Source: an uncultured Dorea sp. (GTDB lineage: Bacteria; Bacillota_A; Clostridia; Lachnospirales; Lachnospiraceae). From it: a DNA stretch of 34,842 nucleotides. Shown piece by piece: positions 32,960 to 34,842 of the stretch; the first letter of the stretch is position 1; every line of letters begins with the position of its first letter. A program made the position numbers and the translations under genes. Below the pieces are notes generated by a model that saw only the letters and a list, made by a program, of their open reading frames with translations, searched no databases and was not told where the DNA came from. The stretch lies in contig CAJTRO010000036.1 in NCBI GenBank assembly GCA_910579015.1, positions 1 through 34,842 of the forward strand, given 5' to 3'.

Positions 32960-34564
32960 TTGGGAAGGATTTTTAATATCAGTGCGGATTGCAAACCTAT
33001 GCTGCACTACATGGTGGATATCAGGAGCAGGCTGGATGAGATCAAGAAAATGGTGGATCAGGGCAGTTATTTTACGATTAACCGTGCCCGGCAATATGGG
33101 AAGACAACCACGTTAAGAGTGCTGGCTGAGTTTCTGAAAGATGAATACACGGTGATAAGCCTGGATTTTCAGATGCTGGGTGCATCTAAGTTCAGGAATG
33201 AGAATATATTTTCGCTGGCATTTGGAAATATTTTGTTAAAGGAGTTAGAGAAGCTGACGGCTTCAGGAGCATTTGGACAGGCAGTTTCTTCTCTGAAAGA
33301 GGCATTAAGGGAGCAGAAAAGCGAGATTGAATTGCTTGAGTTGTTTGAATATCTAAGTGAGATCTGCCGGTCTGCTGAAAAACCAGTCGTATTGTTTATT
33401 GACGAGGTTGACAGTGCGAGTAACAATCAGGTTTTTCTTGATTTTCTGGCTCAGCTTAGAGGATATTATATCAATAGGGATGTAAAAGCGGCCTTTTATT
33501 CGGTGGTGCTTGCCGGTGTCTATGACATCAAGAATATAAAGCGTAAGATTCGGACAGATGAGGAACACAAATGGAATAGTCCGTGGAATATAGCTGTAGA
33601 TTTTCAGGTGGATATGAGTTTTTCAGCGGCTGATATAGAAGGAATGTTAATGCAGTATGAGGCGGATCACAGAACGGGCATGAACTGTGAGGAGATTGCA
33701 GGACTTATATATGATTATACATCAGGATATCCGTTTCTGGTTTCCTATATCTGCAAGTTGATCGATGAACGTGTGTCAGCGGATTGTGAATGCGGCCAGC
33801 CGACTGTGGGCAAAAAGTGGACGAAAGAGGGCGTACTGATGGCAGTGAGGATTCTGTTGTCAGAACAGAATACACTGTTTGAGTCATTATTCAACAAACT
33901 TGAAGATTATCCGGAACTGGACGCAATGCTTCGCGGACTGCTGCTTTGTGGAAAGGAGATTCCTTATGTTGTGGGCGTCCGCTCGGTTGAAACGGCATTG
34001 ATGTTTGGTTTTGTCAAGAAGGTGAATCATCAGATCGTGATAGCGAACCGGATATTTGAAACACTGTTATATAACTTGTTTCTGGCGTCGCCGGCTATGC
34101 AGAAAGAGCGTATTTACGATGAGGCTTTACGGGAAAAGAATCAGTTCATACGAGACGGACGGTTGGATATGAGACTGGTTCTGGAAAAATTTGTTACCCA
34201 CTTTGAGGAGATTTACGGAGAACGGCAGCAGTCATTTTTGGAGGAAGATGGACGCAGGTATTTCCTGCTGTATCTGCGGCCTGTTATCAATGGCGTGGGA
34301 AATTATTATATAGAATCCCAGACTCGGAATATGGAACGTACTGATGTGATCGTGGATTACCAGGGAGAGCAGTTTGTGATCGAACTCAAGATATGGAGAG
34401 GCAGTGCGTATCATGAGAGGGGAGAGGAACAGCTGTTGGAGTATCTTGATTACTATCATTTGGATCGAGGGTATATGCTTAGCTTTAATTTTAACAAAAA
34501 GAAGGAGATTGGGGTTAAGGAATTGAAGATCAGGGAAAAGGTATTGATAGAGGCTGTGGTTTAA
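32960..34564 (+). CDS. AAA ATPase with C-terminal PD-(D/E)XK nuclease-like domain
   Basis: The 534-residue protein begins with the family's GRIFN and HYMVDI strings, has a Walker A-like loop ARQYGKTTT (about 44-52), Walker B VVLFIDEVDS (about 144-153), and a C-terminal domain with D462, ELK (E475, K477) and a following Q near 491, the PD-(D/E)XK pattern of the PDDEXK_9 type. This family is multi-copy in gut Firmicutes and Bacteroidetes; its function is not established. I chose TTG at 32960 because AGGAGG lies nine bases upstream and the product then matches the usual N-terminus; an ATG at 32921 has no site. It is not obviously linked to the methyl-transfer operon. Confidence 0.8.
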   Translation: MGRIFNISADCKPMLHYMVDIRSRLDEIKKMVDQGSYFTINRARQYGKTTTLRVLAEFLKDEYTVISLDFQMLGASKFRNENIFSLAFGNILLKELEKLTASGAFGQAVSSLKEALREQKSEIELLELFEYLSEICRSAEKPVVLFIDEVDSASNNQVFLDFLAQLRGYYINRDVKAAFYSVVLAGVYDIKNIKRKIRTDEEHKWNSPWNIAVDFQVDMSFSAADIEGMLMQYEADHRTGMNCEEIAGLIYDYTSGYPFLVSYICKLIDERVSADCECGQPTVGKKWTKEGVLMAVRILLSEQNTLFESLFNKLEDYPELDAMLRGLLLCGKEIPYVVGVRSVETALMFGFVKKVNHQIVIANRIFETLLYNLFLASPAMQKERIYDEALREKNQFIRDGRLDMRLVLEKFVTHFEEIYGERQQSFLEEDGRRYFLLYLRPVINGVGNYYIESQTRNMERTDVIVDYQGEQFVIELKIWRGSAYHERGEEQLLEYLDYYHLDRGYMLSFNFNKKKEIGVKELKIREKVLIEAVV

Positions 34565-34642
34565 AAATGCATGTCTGCCAAAACAAACGCACAGGAAAAT
34601 GAATCAGTACGGCATTGGATAATTTGATGCCGGAATCATAAC

Positions 34643-34699
34643 AGAGACAGGTTAGAGAAACTCAGTGAGTTCACGAGTTGATCTGCCTGTCTCTTTTTT
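34643..34699 (+). terminator. Large hairpin terminator after the AAA/PD-(D/E)XK gene
   Basis: AGAGACAGG (34643-34651) pairs perfectly with CCTGTCTCT (34686-34694), with T-run to 34699. The 34-base loop contains a smaller inverted repeat (AACTC/GAGTT), giving a two-tier structure. Confidence 0.8.
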
Positions 34700-34729
34700 G
34701 TGTCCCAAATGCCGGCAGGTTGAATATGA

Positions 34730-34745
34730 AAGTAAAATTTTACTT
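34730..34745. promoter_or_regulatory. Perfect 16-bp palindrome, candidate operator
   Basis: AAGTAAAATTTTACTT is a perfect palindrome 30 bases upstream of a promoter-like pair near the window end. It could be an operator for a gene beyond the window. It is AT-rich, so weight is limited. Confidence 0.35.
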
Positions 34746-34774
34746 GGATTTCCTGAGGATAAAAAGAAGTTTTA

Positions 34775-34804
34775 TTGATATGTCTGTTTTTTGAAATGTA
34801 TAAA
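34775..34804 (+). promoter_or_regulatory. Candidate promoter for a gene beyond the window
   Basis: TTGATA (34775-34780) and TATAAA (34799-34804) are separated by 18 bases in AT-rich sequence. No coding start follows before the window ends. Confidence 0.35.
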
Positions 34805-34842
34805 CTATTATGAATATTTAGTAAATATAAATGTATTTTATC

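Overview
The window looks like the chromosome of an anaerobic, low-to-mid GC Firmicute, most likely a gut Lachnospiraceae (Clostridium cluster XIVa). The reasons are strong AGGAGG ribosome-binding sites, occasional TTG/GTG starts, compact co-directional operons, short Rho-independent terminators, and a gene set typical of corrinoid-using gut clostridia (corrinoid proteins with DxHxxG, a ferredoxin/ASKHA corrinoid activator, a double-cubane-type reductase, a B12 riboswitch). No tRNA, rRNA, CRISPR array or prophage was seen. Species assignment is inference.

Layout. Positions 1-2600 hold ordinary flanking genes: the end of a YitT-family membrane protein, a decayed fragment, a sugar O-acetyltransferase and a coiled-coil protein of unknown function (the last two on the minus strand). 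Positions 2797-7958 hold a LysR regulator and a carbohydrate-type ABC importer (lipoprotein plus two permeases, no ATPase) whose last gene is a UroD-fold methyltransferase. Positions 8088-10679 hold a PucR/CdaR-like regulator and a double-cubane-cluster (HgdB-like) reductase. Positions 10904-15707 hold metNIQ-type D-/L-methionine importer genes, an AEC-family carrier and a second UroD-fold methyltransferase. Positions 15708-16307 are a gene-poor gap with a transposase remnant. Positions 16308-21819 are a complete five-gene peptide/nickel-type ABC importer. Positions 22145-32806 are the centrepiece: a cobalamin riboswitch with a following terminator, then UroD-fold methyltransferase, CobW-like GTPase, corrinoid protein, two UroD-fold proteins, a second corrinoid protein, another UroD-fold methyltransferase, a ferredoxin/ASKHA corrinoid activator, a fifth UroD-fold methyltransferase and a cysteine synthase. 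The window closes with an AAA ATPase/PD-(D/E)XK protein.

How it may work together. Corrinoid methyl-transfer systems need a methyltransferase that loads a methyl group onto a corrinoid protein, a second that unloads it, and a reductive activator that restores Co(I). All three roles can be filled from the 22-32 kb operon, but every methyltransferase candidate here is of the UroD (MtaA/MtbA/CmuA) fold; no MttB/MtmB/MtaB-type or pterin-binding methyltransferase is present in the window. Seven UroD-fold genes are interleaved with four unrelated importers. My reading (inference) is a methyl-scavenging island in which importers bring in different methylated small molecules and the corrinoid machinery demethylates them. 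Substrates are not identifiable from sequence; the adjacent methionine importer and the terminal cysteine synthase make sulfur-linked methyl groups a reasonable first guess, while the sugar-type importer fused into one operon with a UroD gene suggests an O-methylated polyol or sugar.
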